Shown in pieces: positions 42,775 through 53,207 of a stretch of DNA of 64,000 nt; positions within the stretch are counted from its first letter, which is position 1; every line of letters begins with the position of its first letter. The notes beneath the pieces were generated by a model. That model had not been told where the DNA came from, did not search any database, and saw only the letters and a program-made list of their open reading frames with translations. The DNA lies in NCBI GenBank assembly GCA_963565915.1, contig CAUXFO010000001.1, positions 51,928 through 115,927 of the forward strand. The letters run 5' to 3'. The translations under genes were made by a program, and so were the position numbers. Source of the DNA: Entoloma clypeatum (taxonomy: Eukaryota > Basidiomycota > Agaricomycetes > Agaricales > Entolomataceae).

Positions 42775-44522
42775 TTCACTCATGTCCTGCCATTGTCCCA
42801 CCATAGCCGTAGGGGTATTCCTCCCCACCACACTTGCCGCTGTTGTGTTCTCTGTTAGTGTGCTGCAGCGTGGCTGAGCAGGGTGCTGTCCTCCACTCCA
42901 CGTGTCCCTCACTACATCCCCTCACGCCCTATTTGCCTGTTCCGCCGTTCCCTTGCATATCCAGCCATTCTCACGTGTGTCCTGCCTTTTGCCTGTGTTC
43001 TGCTGTTTCTCTACTATGGCCATTTCAGGAGCCCTCCCCTCTTCCCCTCCCCCACCATCACCCACCACTGTCATGTTCTCTATGTGTTTCCTGTTGTTCT
43101 CTGTAAGTGTGGGTGGTGAGGGTGCTCACCAGTAGTTGCATCAGTGAAATGTCAAATTACTTAATCCACACTTGATGTACTTGGGCCAGCGCTAAGTCAG
43201 GTCTAAGTACTCGACATAGCTTAATTTGTACTTAGGGAAGTGCTTACTTATTACCTTCTTGCACAGTCCTTAAGTTGAACCTACTTGAGCTGACTTAAGG
43301 CATTCTTGCTTCCAAATCCAAGCCATCCAAACAACCATCCTAAACAAGTTTCAAGACTCCCCAAGGCAGTTCAAGATGGACCCAAGCTCACAAGAAGTCA
43401 CTCAAAAGTAAGAATAAGCACTGTATAGATTTTCAAGTACTATCAAAGTGGATACATATACATGAATATATTTAAAAAGAAAATGGGCATGCATGGGCAT
43501 GCCAAGCCAACAGCAGGTGGAGACATGAGGGGAGGGGGTACACACCTGCTGTCTGTGGTACTAACGACAAGAGGGGACCATTATCAGGATGGCAGGTACG
43601 CATGGGCAGTACTCACCCATGGTCGCGTCATCCGTTGCTGTGCGACCGGTGGCACATTGTAGTCCTGTAATGTAGTGGTGAGCAACGGCAGGCGGAGGCA
43701 TATGGGGGGTTTTGCACCTGCTGTCTATGGTTGCTAACAATGAGAGGGGACTGTTATCGTGTGGAATGGACAAGGCCGACTGCCCAGCGTTTGGCGCGTT
43801 GCCAACTGGGACCTGAGGGGGTTCATTAGTGGGGTGGAAACAGGGAGGAGGGGCGTGGGGCATACCATCCCGCCGCCCAGGAGTTGTAGGTGGGTGCTTG
43901 TCATCATTGAGAGTGACCTGGCAGGGGGTGTGTGAAAGTGGGACAAGGGAGATGATGGGGTCACCTGGGGGGCCGTGGTGGTCTGCCTTGTGAGTCAGTG
44001 GGGGCGGCGGAGGGCTTAGGTAGGCTCACCGAGGGTGGGGGTGCGGCTTTGGTTGTTCCCTGTCTGCCCTGCATTGTTGCGACGTGGCATGGGTGTTGTG
44101 TCATCAGCCATTCCCGTATCCGCTGGTGGGGCTGCTGGCAAGCGGCGGCATGGGTTTGTCTTGTTGTTGACTCGCTCCCTCAGCGATAGCGCGGGTTCTT
44201 TGGAACATTGTCATCAACTGGGGGGGGGGGGGTTGTTAGTGGGGTGGAAATGGGGAGGAGGGGTGTAGGGCATACTGTCCTGCCACCTGAGAGTTGAGAC
44301 TTACCTGGGTAGATCCTTGTCGTCATTGAAGTCGATGTGCCAGCAGGGGGATGAAAGTGGGAAGAGAAATGTGAAGTCCAACAGTCAGTCACAAGTGCTT
44401 CAGGTCACATGATTTTAGTTTGATTACTAATATTGAAGTTGAAATTGGACTTTGCATTCCTCCTCCACCATTCACCACCCCGCTGTGACATTGCCCCTGA
44501 TGACGACGAGCACCCACCCAGC
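42775..44522. other. Non-coding repeat-rich region
   Basis: About 1.7 kb without a convincing gene. It has a cluster of TTAAGT/ACTTAA-like words (43155-43330), degenerate direct repeats (43500-44380) and a run of G near 44220-44232. Confidence 0.55.
43500..44380. repeat. Degenerate direct repeats, T/G-rich
   Basis: Two repeat families. One of about 90 bp (cacctgctgtct..gaggggac) occurs at 43525 and 43710. One of about 140 bp (tagtggggtggaaa..cagcaggggg) occurs at 43829 and 44236. Divergence is about 15-20 percent by eye. Confidence 0.6.
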
Positions 44523-44924
44523 TGTTATGCTTAACAAACTGTTCCAAGGTTCGGGGAGAGTATGCAGGAAAGTGGAAAGGCGAAGAGCAAAGTGATTGCT
44601 AAATCTAAGGAATCTACTATAGTACAAGAGGTTTATATAGGTACTGACTATAGGCAGTAGCGGATGAGTCAGTACTGCGGAAGGCAGTGCGCATGAGTAA
44701 GGCGACTGCGGAAGGCTATGTACAGTGAGTAAGCTGACTGTGGAAAGTGAGTCAGCGCGAGAGCGAAGTATACTAAAGGGGATGACGAAGTAATGTAATG
44801 AGTCAGACTGGAAATCGAAGGTTGTGAAAGTAGACATTAGACATAGTAAGCTCATAAGAGGGCGCCGAATCGGGCCGATAAGTAAAAGATATGACATGGT
44901 CCTCATACCGTAGAGTCTGTAACA
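44523..44924 (-). repeat. GyC3 3' LTR (402 bp)
   Basis: Reverse complement of the GyC LTR, ends TGTTAC..CATAACA. Flank ccagc on the left is the expected TSD half. Confidence 0.93.
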
Positions 44925-44958
44925 TGTTCCCCTCTCCAAGCTCTGTGTCCTCACAGAG

Positions 44959-45432
44959 TCACTGTCCCCATCCCTTGTTGTTGCCGGGATCGGACCAGTT
45001 CGGACTTTCCTTGAGGCTCCAATCATATATCAATTCCTCGTTGATGGCTACGGCGAGTTCGAGGCCTTTGATAGCCAGCCGAATACGTCGATTCTCGATT
45101 ACGAGGGTGCTGGTGTAATTTCCGAGAATCTGTTTTTCCTCGGGACTCGGGGCGACGGGTAGGTTGGACAGCAAGTGAAGCCGGATATGCATCTGACGAT
45201 GGAGGAAGTCGGCACATTTCCTGGTCCTTATATAATTAATAAAGGACTTTCTATTTTATACTCATCAGCCAAAACTTTGGTTTTGGTCCTTAGAGGCCGC
45301 ATTCACACAAAACGGAAGGGAAGTTTCGAGAGCATGGATTTGGTCTCTCATGGAGAGTGCTTCGTTCATAAGGGCGGCGATGGCGGGGTTGATGTCAGTG
45401 GTAGAGGTGGAGGTAACGGTGGTGTTGGACAT
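44959..45432 (-). CDS. Third ORF of GyC family between pol and 3' LTR
   Basis: Two exons in the same direction as pol: 45432-45307 and 45192-44959, with a 114 nt intron (GTGAAT..CAG), giving about 119 residues. The first exon encodes MSNTTVTSTSTTDINPAIAA and a helix MRDQIHALE; the second encodes HIRLHLLSNLPVAPSPEEKQ, IENRRIRLAIKGLELAVAI and ends NNKGWGQ. No signal peptide or membrane segment. The position equals that of env in retroviruses, but nothing looks like an envelope protein. I recall similar short hypothetical proteins in agaricomycete genomes, from memory only. In GyC2 this segment is deleted. Confidence 0.55.
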
Positions 45433-45566
45433 GGCGGCGAGGATGGTTGAGAGGTAGAAGAAGAAAGGGGAGGCTATATTGGGCAGGAAAAAGGACTAGA
45501 GCGGGGAACTCGGTGTGTGGTTGACTGATGAGGTCGATACTTGTCATGGATTCTGAGAGCTGTCTT

Positions 45567-46240
45567 TTATCGTGGGCGAGATGGGTTCTGCCGATGGAAA
45601 TCACAGATCAAATCTTGAGCGTTCTGAACATTAGCTCGAGGTTCCCATGTGTTCTCTTCTGGACCATATCCTTCCCACTGGACGAGGTACTGGATCTTTC
45701 CGCAGAACTTTCGAGAGTCTAGGATCATAGACACATGGTACTCTTCTCGTCCTTCGACGATGATCGGATCAGGGGCTGGTTTCTTTTTCTGGATGGCGTA
45801 CTTCGGAGTTTCATATGGTGACAACAGGGTTTCGTTGAACACAGGGTGAATCATCTTCCAAGTCTTCGGAAGATCAAGAAGGTACGTGCTAGCTCCTTTC
45901 TTCTCTAGGACTTTGAATGGTCCATGTCGGAGTGCATCAAGTTTCTTTGAGGGGCGATCGGTCCTGATGTTAGTCCCTTCCAGCCACACCTTGTCTCCGA
46001 TGTGGTAGTCCCGAGACGGACTTCGCCGTGTGTCAACTGTCTTCTTCATCTGATCCTGTGCTTGTTTCAGCGCGGCATTGGCTTCTTCTCATGCCTGTTT
46101 CAGTTTTTTCAAGAAGTCGTTGGCAGCCGGATTAGTATCTTCTAACACGAGCTCTCCCTTCCACGGATGTAAACCGTAGTTGAGGTAGAATGGGGTGTGC
46201 TTCGTCGCCTGATGTTCTTTGTCATTGTACTGGAACTCTG
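45567..46240 (-). pseudogene. GyC3 integrase C-terminus and chromodomain
   Basis: Begins at FQYNDKEHQATKHTPFYLN, has one stop near 46089, then continues 46049-45567 through YHIGDKVWLEGTNIRTDRPS, HPVFNETLLSPYETP and the chromodomain (YLVQWEGYGPEENTWEP). Very close to GyC2 positions 39560-40226. Confidence 0.9.
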
Positions 46241-46962
46241 ACGATCTCGAGGCTTCAATGATACTCGCAAACGACGACAGATGCACAAGACAAATGCTAT
46301 CAATTCTGGGGCACAATCTAACCTAACCTATCTACCATGAAACTACGAGATTTTATACATGAGCAGCAATAAATATAGAAAAAGGTTGCATGTGGTATCG
46401 ATAAATGGTATCCAGTCAAGTGACCTTCGCTAGAGTCGTTTCAATATGCCCATGTGGTAGACAACGCCACAGGTACACCCCTTTTCCATATCCAAACCTC
46501 TGCCACACTGGAGAGGCCACTATTTCAATATCTTGGTTTTGCGATGTACCCGGGACAATGCCGATTAGTTACCGTGAGGTATCAGCTGCATCAATTAAGG
46601 GTCGCCTTGATAAGCCACCCATCAGATTCGGTCCCTATCAAAGTTCACCATAAGGTCACGTTGATCGCGACGTATCAAATCCGATCTCGGTCTGTATCAT
46701 CCGATGTCATTTCGATATTCCTGATATGGACGATTTGGACGTGGAGCACGGCGCACGTTGACCAAACCTCTCGCGAGAATGTCTCCGGTCAAGCCCCGAT
46801 GTATGGTAGACAGTGCTAGTGTCATCGATAACTCCAATATAACCCATCTCCTTGTTTCACGCGATCCCATAGCTCTCGAGTATCATAGCTAAGCCCATAG
46901 TGGTGACCAGCGCTATGTCCTACATTGCCAGGGTCGCTGGTCTCTCTCTCTAACGTCGCCAC
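46241..46962 (-). repeat. GyX 3' LTR, distal part
   Basis: Reverse complement of about 10115-10888, with one 44 bp deletion. Ends on the left at the GyC3 join. Confidence 0.88.
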
Positions 46963-47274
46963 TGTTGAAGTTCCACCTGGGCGCTAGCCACAGGTGTACT
47001 GAGCAACATAGCTACAGTGGAAGTACTCTACGATACCGCTGTGGTCACTTACATGGTTTGGAGGGGGTAAGGCTTAGTGAGAGCGGTTGAGGCTGGTGAG
47101 AGCGATGGAGCTGGTTAAGAGTCAAGAGACAACTTGTTCGTATTGACAGTTTCCTGGTCTTATATACCGTACTACTGTTTGTACCAACCAAACAAGTATG
47201 TAAGAAAGATATGTAATGGTCACGTGATGTGATCTAATCTAAATCTAATCTACGTGATGGGAAAAGTTTCAACA
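46963..47274 (-). repeat. CoA 3' LTR (312 bp)
   Basis: TGTTGAAGTTCC at the left and AAAGTTTCAACA at the right; TGTTGAA/TTCAACA inverted ends. The adjoining ccccccc (47275-47281) is the reversed polypurine tract. Confidence 0.95.
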
Positions 47275-47341
47275 CCCCCCCCATATTTAGTACATACTTC
47301 TAAATACATCTTATTTTTCCCATATAGGTACTTTTCTTCGT

Positions 47342-50300
47342 CTAGTTTTTTAGTAATCCGAAGTACGGGATAAACTTGTTAAAGAGGATTTTCCCCAGAT
47401 TCTTAGTTAAAAGATCTGCAGGGTTATTCACTCCTTCAATGAATTCGACCGTGATGATGCCTTCGGATACTTTTTCTCTGACAAAGTGGAATCGCACATC
47501 GATGTGCTTGGATCACTTCTCAGTTACAGGGTTGGATGCGATAAAGACGGAGCCGTTGTTATCTCCATAGATCGGTACTGATCCGATCTGCATTCCAAGT
47601 TCGGCAAGCATGCTTCTCAGCCATGTTGCTGCGCGACTGCAATCTGATAGCGCCATATACTCTGCTTCTGTAGAAGAGAGGGCAATGGTTTTTTGCGCCG
47701 ATGATACCCATGTTATTGCTCCAGACGCCAGTGATATGAAGAAGCCGGTGGTAGACCTCCTTGTGTTTTCATCTGACGCCCAGTCGGAGTCTGTGAATGC
47801 ATAGATCCCTTTCCCTGAGTCCCCATCATACATGATTGCATAATCTTTTGTTGCCTTCAAATATCTGCAAATATCCCTAGCCACTTCTAAATGACGTTTG
47901 GTGGGATTCGCGGAAAATTGGGACATTTTGATTACAGCAAAGCAGATGTCAGGCCTCGTTCCAATCATCAGATATAGGAGTGATCCGATGACGGATTGGT
48001 ACTTGGATCGGAGTTCCGCATTGGGTTCATTTTCGGATGCCATGGGTTTGTAGCCCGTAGGGAGTGGGGTATGGGTCGCATTGGATTCACTCATCCCCAT
48101 GCGTGTGAGTATTTTCTCAAGGTAAGGTACTTGATCAATGAAGATCCTCTTCCCATGTTGCCTTATCTGGATCGAAAGAAACTCTTTTGGTTCCCCACCA
48201 GGCACGAGGTGCCCTAGGTCCCTACATTCCCATGTGGTCATGAAGGCCCTCTTTTTCTCTAGCGTATATTCCCGGTTTGTGCCGAGAAAAGCAGAGTCGT
48301 CGACATAGATGACGGCGATTACAATTTCCCCGTTGGTACTTTTGTGAATGAAAACACCCGCATCGGAGTGAAGCCGGACAAAGCCGAGCTTTTTCATGGA
48401 GGAATCAAGTTCCCTCCACCAGGCTAGTGCGGCCTGCTTAAGTCCATATAGGGCTTTGTATAGTCGGTACACGAGGTGTTCTTTCCCTTTTACTACGTAG
48501 CCCTCAGGCTGTCGCATGTAGATGACCTCATGGAGCGTTCCATAGAGGAAGGCTGATGAGACGTCCAAAAGTGTCATGAACCACCCTTCAAGGGCTGTCA
48601 ATGCCAGTATTAATCGGACGGTTTCATATCTTACGACTGGTGAGAAGATCTGATCAAAGTCGATCCCTTCTACCTGTGAGAAGCCTTTTGCGACGAGGCG
48701 TGCTTTCAGACGCCCATCGGACTTTTCATTGTAAACCCATTTGTTCCTTAGAGCTTTCCTCCCTTCAGGCAGGGGTACTAGCTCCGTGATCACCCCGCGG
48801 CGTTTGAGCATATCTAGCTCTTTACGTTCAGCCGCATACCAGTCTTCTTTATTTGGAAGAGGGTATATGTCTTTATGGGACATGTCGACAATGCCAACTT
48901 GGACTGATATTGCCTCCATCAGGAGGTCATTCATCCATGCCGTTTGACCGCCCAGTCTCCGTCTTCGATCTAATTTTTCAAGATCAGACACTGGAGTGTC
49001 TTCCCCATAGATGCTTCCTGGCATCTTCCGAACTCGTCGTTCCCTGATCGGTCGATCTGGTACTTGCTCGGGTTCCGGAGTGGGTACTCGCGGTTCGTCA
49101 TCAGGCTCACTGGCAGGCAATTCGTTGTCTGATTCAGGTTGATCCTGTTCAATGGGAAGTGGGTCATGAGGTGTTTCGTTGTGACTTTCATCGTCGTTGC
49201 TGCCAGGGATGAGATCCTCAAACTCATCAGCCGGCTCTGGGTTTTCCATTTCTGGATGGTTTTCTGGCAAAGGGTCGATGTGGCATCTAGGGTACTTGCT
49301 TTCATCAAAGATAGCTTTCCCACCCATGAAAATCGTGTTGGTCTCAGGATCCATGAAGCGGTATCCTTTGACCCCTGGTTTTGATCCGAGATAAATCATC
49401 AATCGAGATCTTGACTCCAGGGAGTTTCTGCGTTTTTCTTTTGGGATATATATGTATGCTTGGCATCCGAAGACTCTGATGCTAGACATGTCGGGGATCT
49501 CATTGGTTACCCTGAAGTAAGGGGTTTTCCATTCAAGACGCTGCATGGGGGTTCTGTTGTAGAGAAATGCTGCATGTTCCAAACAGAATTCCCACCACAT
49601 GGGCGGTAAGCATGCATCGAAGCGCAATGCCTGAGATTTTTCCCATAGTGTTCGATTGATCCTTTCTGCTCTACCATTCTGCTGGTGCTGATATGGGAGC
49701 GTGACATCGATCAGAATTCCATGATCGGCAAGTACATCCTTGTATTCGTCAAATTCTCCACCTCCATCAACCCGCCACTTTTTAGGGGTAGCGGCAAATT
49801 GATTCTGGATCATCGCAAGGAATTGTTTCAGCGCTGTGATGGCGCCTGACTTCTTCCTAAGCAAGACGACCCAGACATGGGATGAAAAATCGTCCAAAAA
49901 GGTAAGGAAATATTTGTACTTATGGTACGATGCCGTGGATATCTGCTTCAAATCCGAATGGATCAAATCAAAGGGTTTGACAGCCCTTGTCATCGAGTTA
50001 GGATAAGATTGATTCGGCATTTTCCCTTTTAGACACCCCGTGCAGTTTTCCTGTGATTTTTCACGTACTAACGTTTTGGGTACTCCTTTGGTACTGGTGG
50101 GAATCTTATTGAGCGCTTGGTCATTTGGGTGGCCAAGGCGTTTATGCCAGGTTTCGACAGTGATTTCGCTAGAGATCGCGTGGATTTGGTCATAGCGTAT
50201 TTCAGTGTCTAACCAATAAATGGTTTGTCCGAGAATGTGAGGCGAGAACTGTATTTTGTTCTGTCCTTTGGAGATGTTGATTTCTCCACGCATTCCGTCT

Positions 50301-52060
50301 ACTTTGTAACCGTGATTAAGGAAGACGCCTAGGGACAATAGGCGTGTGTCCATGTCCGGAATGTAGAATACAGGTTGGAGAAGGTGGGTTTTTATTTCCC
50401 CATTTAGGGTATGCCGTACTGGAACGGCCCCAACTCCGAGTATTTCCAGTTTCTTTCCCTTTTCAGCTGTTTGGACAAATCGCTTAGCTTTAAGAGGCCT
50501 GTAGTATGCGAAGTCCTTGAACTCATGGGTAAAGTGTAACGAGGCACCGGAGTCTAAGATCCATTGTGCACGTTCTTTCTCCTTACAGTGTGTGCATGAC
50601 GCAAAGTGCTTTGTATATTTTTTATATAGATCATTGTCAATATGATCCATACATTCTGCACTAGTACTAGCTAATATTTTACACGTCTGTAAGGAGGTGT
50701 TATTAGCTTTCCTTAATTGGTCAGATTCAGGAGAGGAAGATGACGAACCGTCAAGTTCAATGAGCCCATCTTCGAATTGGTCCGGCCCCATCCGCTCGCT
50801 TTGATGGTCTATGTCCATCATCCTAAGGGTTTGGTCCAGCGGCGGAGTAACTCGACGCTGCTTGGACGGTCTTTCGTCTTCTTCTGGGATAATCGTATCC
50901 AGAATGCGAAGATTTGACCCTGAGGGGCGAGCACCAATGCCGCGCGCGAGTTTGCGAACATGGTCGTTTTTCTTCCACACGGACGGCTTGCCCGAAGGAA
51001 GCCCGGTGTACTGGGATGAAGGCGGGTTCATTCGCTGAAGGAGCGACTGCATCCGCTGAGAGTCTGGCTGGGCGGTACTCATCGTTTTTCCGCGCCCGGT
51101 GACGGTAGTGAAGGATGGTGGAGGGAAGTGTATGGCGGGAGCAACAAACTCAACCGTTTCCTCCACATGGTCGGACATGTTGTCCGCAGTGTTGGCGCTT
51201 TTCTTCTGATTGCGCCAGCGTCCTTTTCCCTTCTTCTTTTCAGAAGCGGTACTATGGTCGGTCGAGTTAGGCTGCTCATCAGCGTCGTTCTGTGAGGTAC
51301 TCGGCTTTTGCTGCTTTTCCCATTTGGGGTCCTGCCCCTTTCGCTTTGTCCCAGAAATTTTCTTGGCCTGCTCATTGGACGTACGAGTAGACCCGACCGA
51401 ATACTTGCGCCTGTATTCCGAGATGACGCTGTCGGCGACGGCCTGCCATGTGAAGTCATCAGCGTCGTACACCTGGAAGAGAGCGGTGGAGAGTGATGAC
51501 CAGGCGTCGGGAATCGCATTGGCCAAGATCATTGCCTGCATCAGATCGGGGACGACAAAATTCGAATCGGCGAGACGGGCGAAGAGAGACCCCAGGCGTT
51601 CGATTTCAGGGACGGGGTCGCGTCCAGACAGTTTGTAGGTTGCGGCGGCTTTGAAGTCGCCGAAGATGACAGCCGGGGATATCTTGGAGTAGGCGTCTTT
51701 CAACGTTTTCCATGCGCCAAGCGCCGAGATACTGTCTTTGATGTGGCGTCTGATCGCCTCAGAGATTTTTAGGCGTATCGCCCCGAGAGCTACGTCGTCG
51801 TCCCTGATCCAGGCTTTTTCTTCCTTGCGGAAGCCGGGCTGGTCGACCGTGGTAGTCAGCACAGGGGGAGCAGCGGCGGTGGGACCGGGAGTGGAGACCG
51901 TAGTGGTGAAGTCGGCGATCTCGGGACGGGTGATATCGCCAGAGACGATGCGCCAGACTCCTTGATGGAGGAGGTAGGACTTCATTTTCTCGGCCCAGCT
52001 TTGGTAGTCAATGCCGTCAAAGGGGGCGATGGTGTCAAGAGCAGAGCGAGAGGTAGACAT
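47342..52060 (-). CDS. CoA gag-pol polyprotein with one premature TGA
   Basis: Likely start at 52060 (MSTSRSALDTIAPFDG); an upstream ATG at 52117 is in the leader. Order is copia-like: gag (WAEKMKSYLLHQGVWRIV), protease WILDSGASLHFTH about 515 residues in, integrase finger HKRLGHPN..CTGCLKG near 655 and core with VDGGGEFDEYKD and QQNGRAERINRTLWE, then RT (FLYGTLHEVIYMRQPEGY; IYVDDSAFLG near 1268) and RNase H (TDSDWASDENTRRSTTG; SSTEAEYMALSD). A TGA at 47513-47515 stops the frame about 57 codons early; the same frame goes on through KHIDVRFHFVREKV, a conserved RNase H end, to TAG at 47342. No CCHC knuckle was seen in gag. Probably disabled only recently. Confidence 0.93.
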
Positions 52061-52403
52061 TGTAGATGGATCTAAAAAAGGGTTCCCAATCAGTGATGTG
52101 TTATGAATATGATTCAAGAAAACAATTAAATGATTCCTTATGACATATTCCCTTTAGGAATAGTGGTCACGGGAAAACCCTTTATATGTCAGAAACGTAT
52201 AAGGTGCGATCAACGTTTCCACATGAAGTGTACTAGGTCAATCCCCTTAGGGACGTCTCATGACAGGTACTTGTCGTAATGACGTTCCCAGGTTCATATG
52301 TGAAGAAGTATGACTCAGAACCTAGATCTTTCGATCGGTTCTTTGCCAACCAGGGTAGAGTGGGCAGGTACTCGCTGTTGCCAGCGTTTCCCAAGTCCCT
52401 CTG

Positions 52404-52422
52404 CTATCCGGGGCCCATAACC
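52404..52422 (-). other. CoA primer binding site
   Basis: On the minus strand GGTTATGGGCCCCGGATAG follows the 5' LTR directly; same word as in CoB. It resembles a half-tRNA primer site for initiator tRNA. Confidence 0.65.
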
Positions 52423-52734
52423 TGTTGAAGTTCCACCTGGGCGCTAGCCACAGGTGTACTGAGCAACATAGCTACAGTGGAAGTACTCTACGATACCGCT
52501 GTGGTCACTTACATGGTTTGGAGGGGGTAAGGCTTAGTGAGAGCGGTTGAGGCTGGTGAGAGCGATGGAGCTGGTTAAGAGTCAAGAGACAACTTGTTCG
52601 TATTGACAGTTTCCTGGTCTTATATACCGTACTACTGTTTGTACCAACCAAACAAGTATGTAAGAAAGATATGTAATGGTCACGTGATGTGATCTAATCT
52701 AAATCTAATCTACGTGATGGGAAAAGTTTCAACA
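52423..52734 (-). repeat. CoA 5' LTR (312 bp)
   Basis: Matches 46963-47274 base for base as far as I can see. A TATA-like word (tatata, 52621-52626) lies before the expected start. The 5' leader down to 52061 contains no gene. Confidence 0.95.
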
Positions 52735-52739
52735 GCCAC

Positions 52740-52848
52740 TAAGTCCTCAGAATCGGAGCTCATCTAGGACTCTCTATATCCCTTAGAGATAGTGTGAAAG
52801 GGTGCAAAACGCGCAGATTTTAGGCCTAGACGCATCGCGGCCTTATCA
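52740..52848 (-). repeat. GyX 3' LTR, proximal part
   Basis: Reverse complement of about 10014-10122; begins TGATAAGG on the minus strand right after the polypurine tract. Confidence 0.85.
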
Positions 52849-52860
52849 TCTCCCCCACAC
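52849..52860 (-). other. GyX polypurine tract
   Basis: GTGTGGGGGAGA on the minus strand ends at the LTR. The longer word ctcccccacactaaa occurs again at about 55221, before the second antisense gene. Confidence 0.65.
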
Positions 52861-53207
52861 TAAATCCTGACTGTCCCAGTCAATCCTATCTAACGACAGC
52901 GATATGACCAGTCCACTCTAGCACCGCTTTCCATATATTCGAGTTCCACCCCAAAACGTGTTCTCGCGAGACGGCCCCACTTGACATGCCGCACTGTGGA
53001 CACACAAAGTCCGCACTCGGCCCCCACTGGCCTCATGTTTGCCTATACCAAGTAACATCAAAGGTTTGCCGTTCTCGCGACCTAACTCCACGCTGATGGA
53101 TTTTGACAGATAACTTCCTCCGCAGTAGCCTCGCGAGACTTCCAATTCCCATAAAGGCTGGGGCAGTCTGCCTCATTCCCCAGTTCTCACTTTTCCTCTC
53201 GTTCAAC

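Larger units (their letters stand above)
44523..46240 (-). mobile_element. GyC3: 3' end of a Ty3 element, minus strand
   Basis: Read on the minus strand: the end of integrase with chromodomain, a third small ORF, then the 3' LTR. The rest is lost at 46240/46241, where sequence switches to a truncated GyX LTR. This join is not a simple insertion, because both partners are truncated there. Confidence 0.87.
46963..52734 (-). mobile_element. CoA: nearly intact Ty1/copia retrotransposon
   Basis: Two 312 bp LTRs that look identical by eye, TSD gccac (46958-46962 and 52735-52739), primer site, polypurine tract and one long polyprotein with a single late stop. It is the youngest insertion that can be dated in the window, lying inside the GyX LTR. 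Confidence 0.95.

Noticed and set aside
42775..44522. T/G-rich frames as host genes
   Set aside because: Several 60-100 codon frames exist on both strands, but they are low-complexity and change with the degenerate repeats.
44959..45432. GyC third ORF as an envelope gene
   Set aside because: No signal peptide, transmembrane segment or glycoprotein-like cysteine pattern.
10014..52848. GyX plus and minus copies as two halves of one inverted insertion in a single GyC element
   Set aside because: The GyC coding breaks do not meet: GyC1 stops in RT, GyC3 begins in integrase, and the GyX LTR at the second site is truncated.
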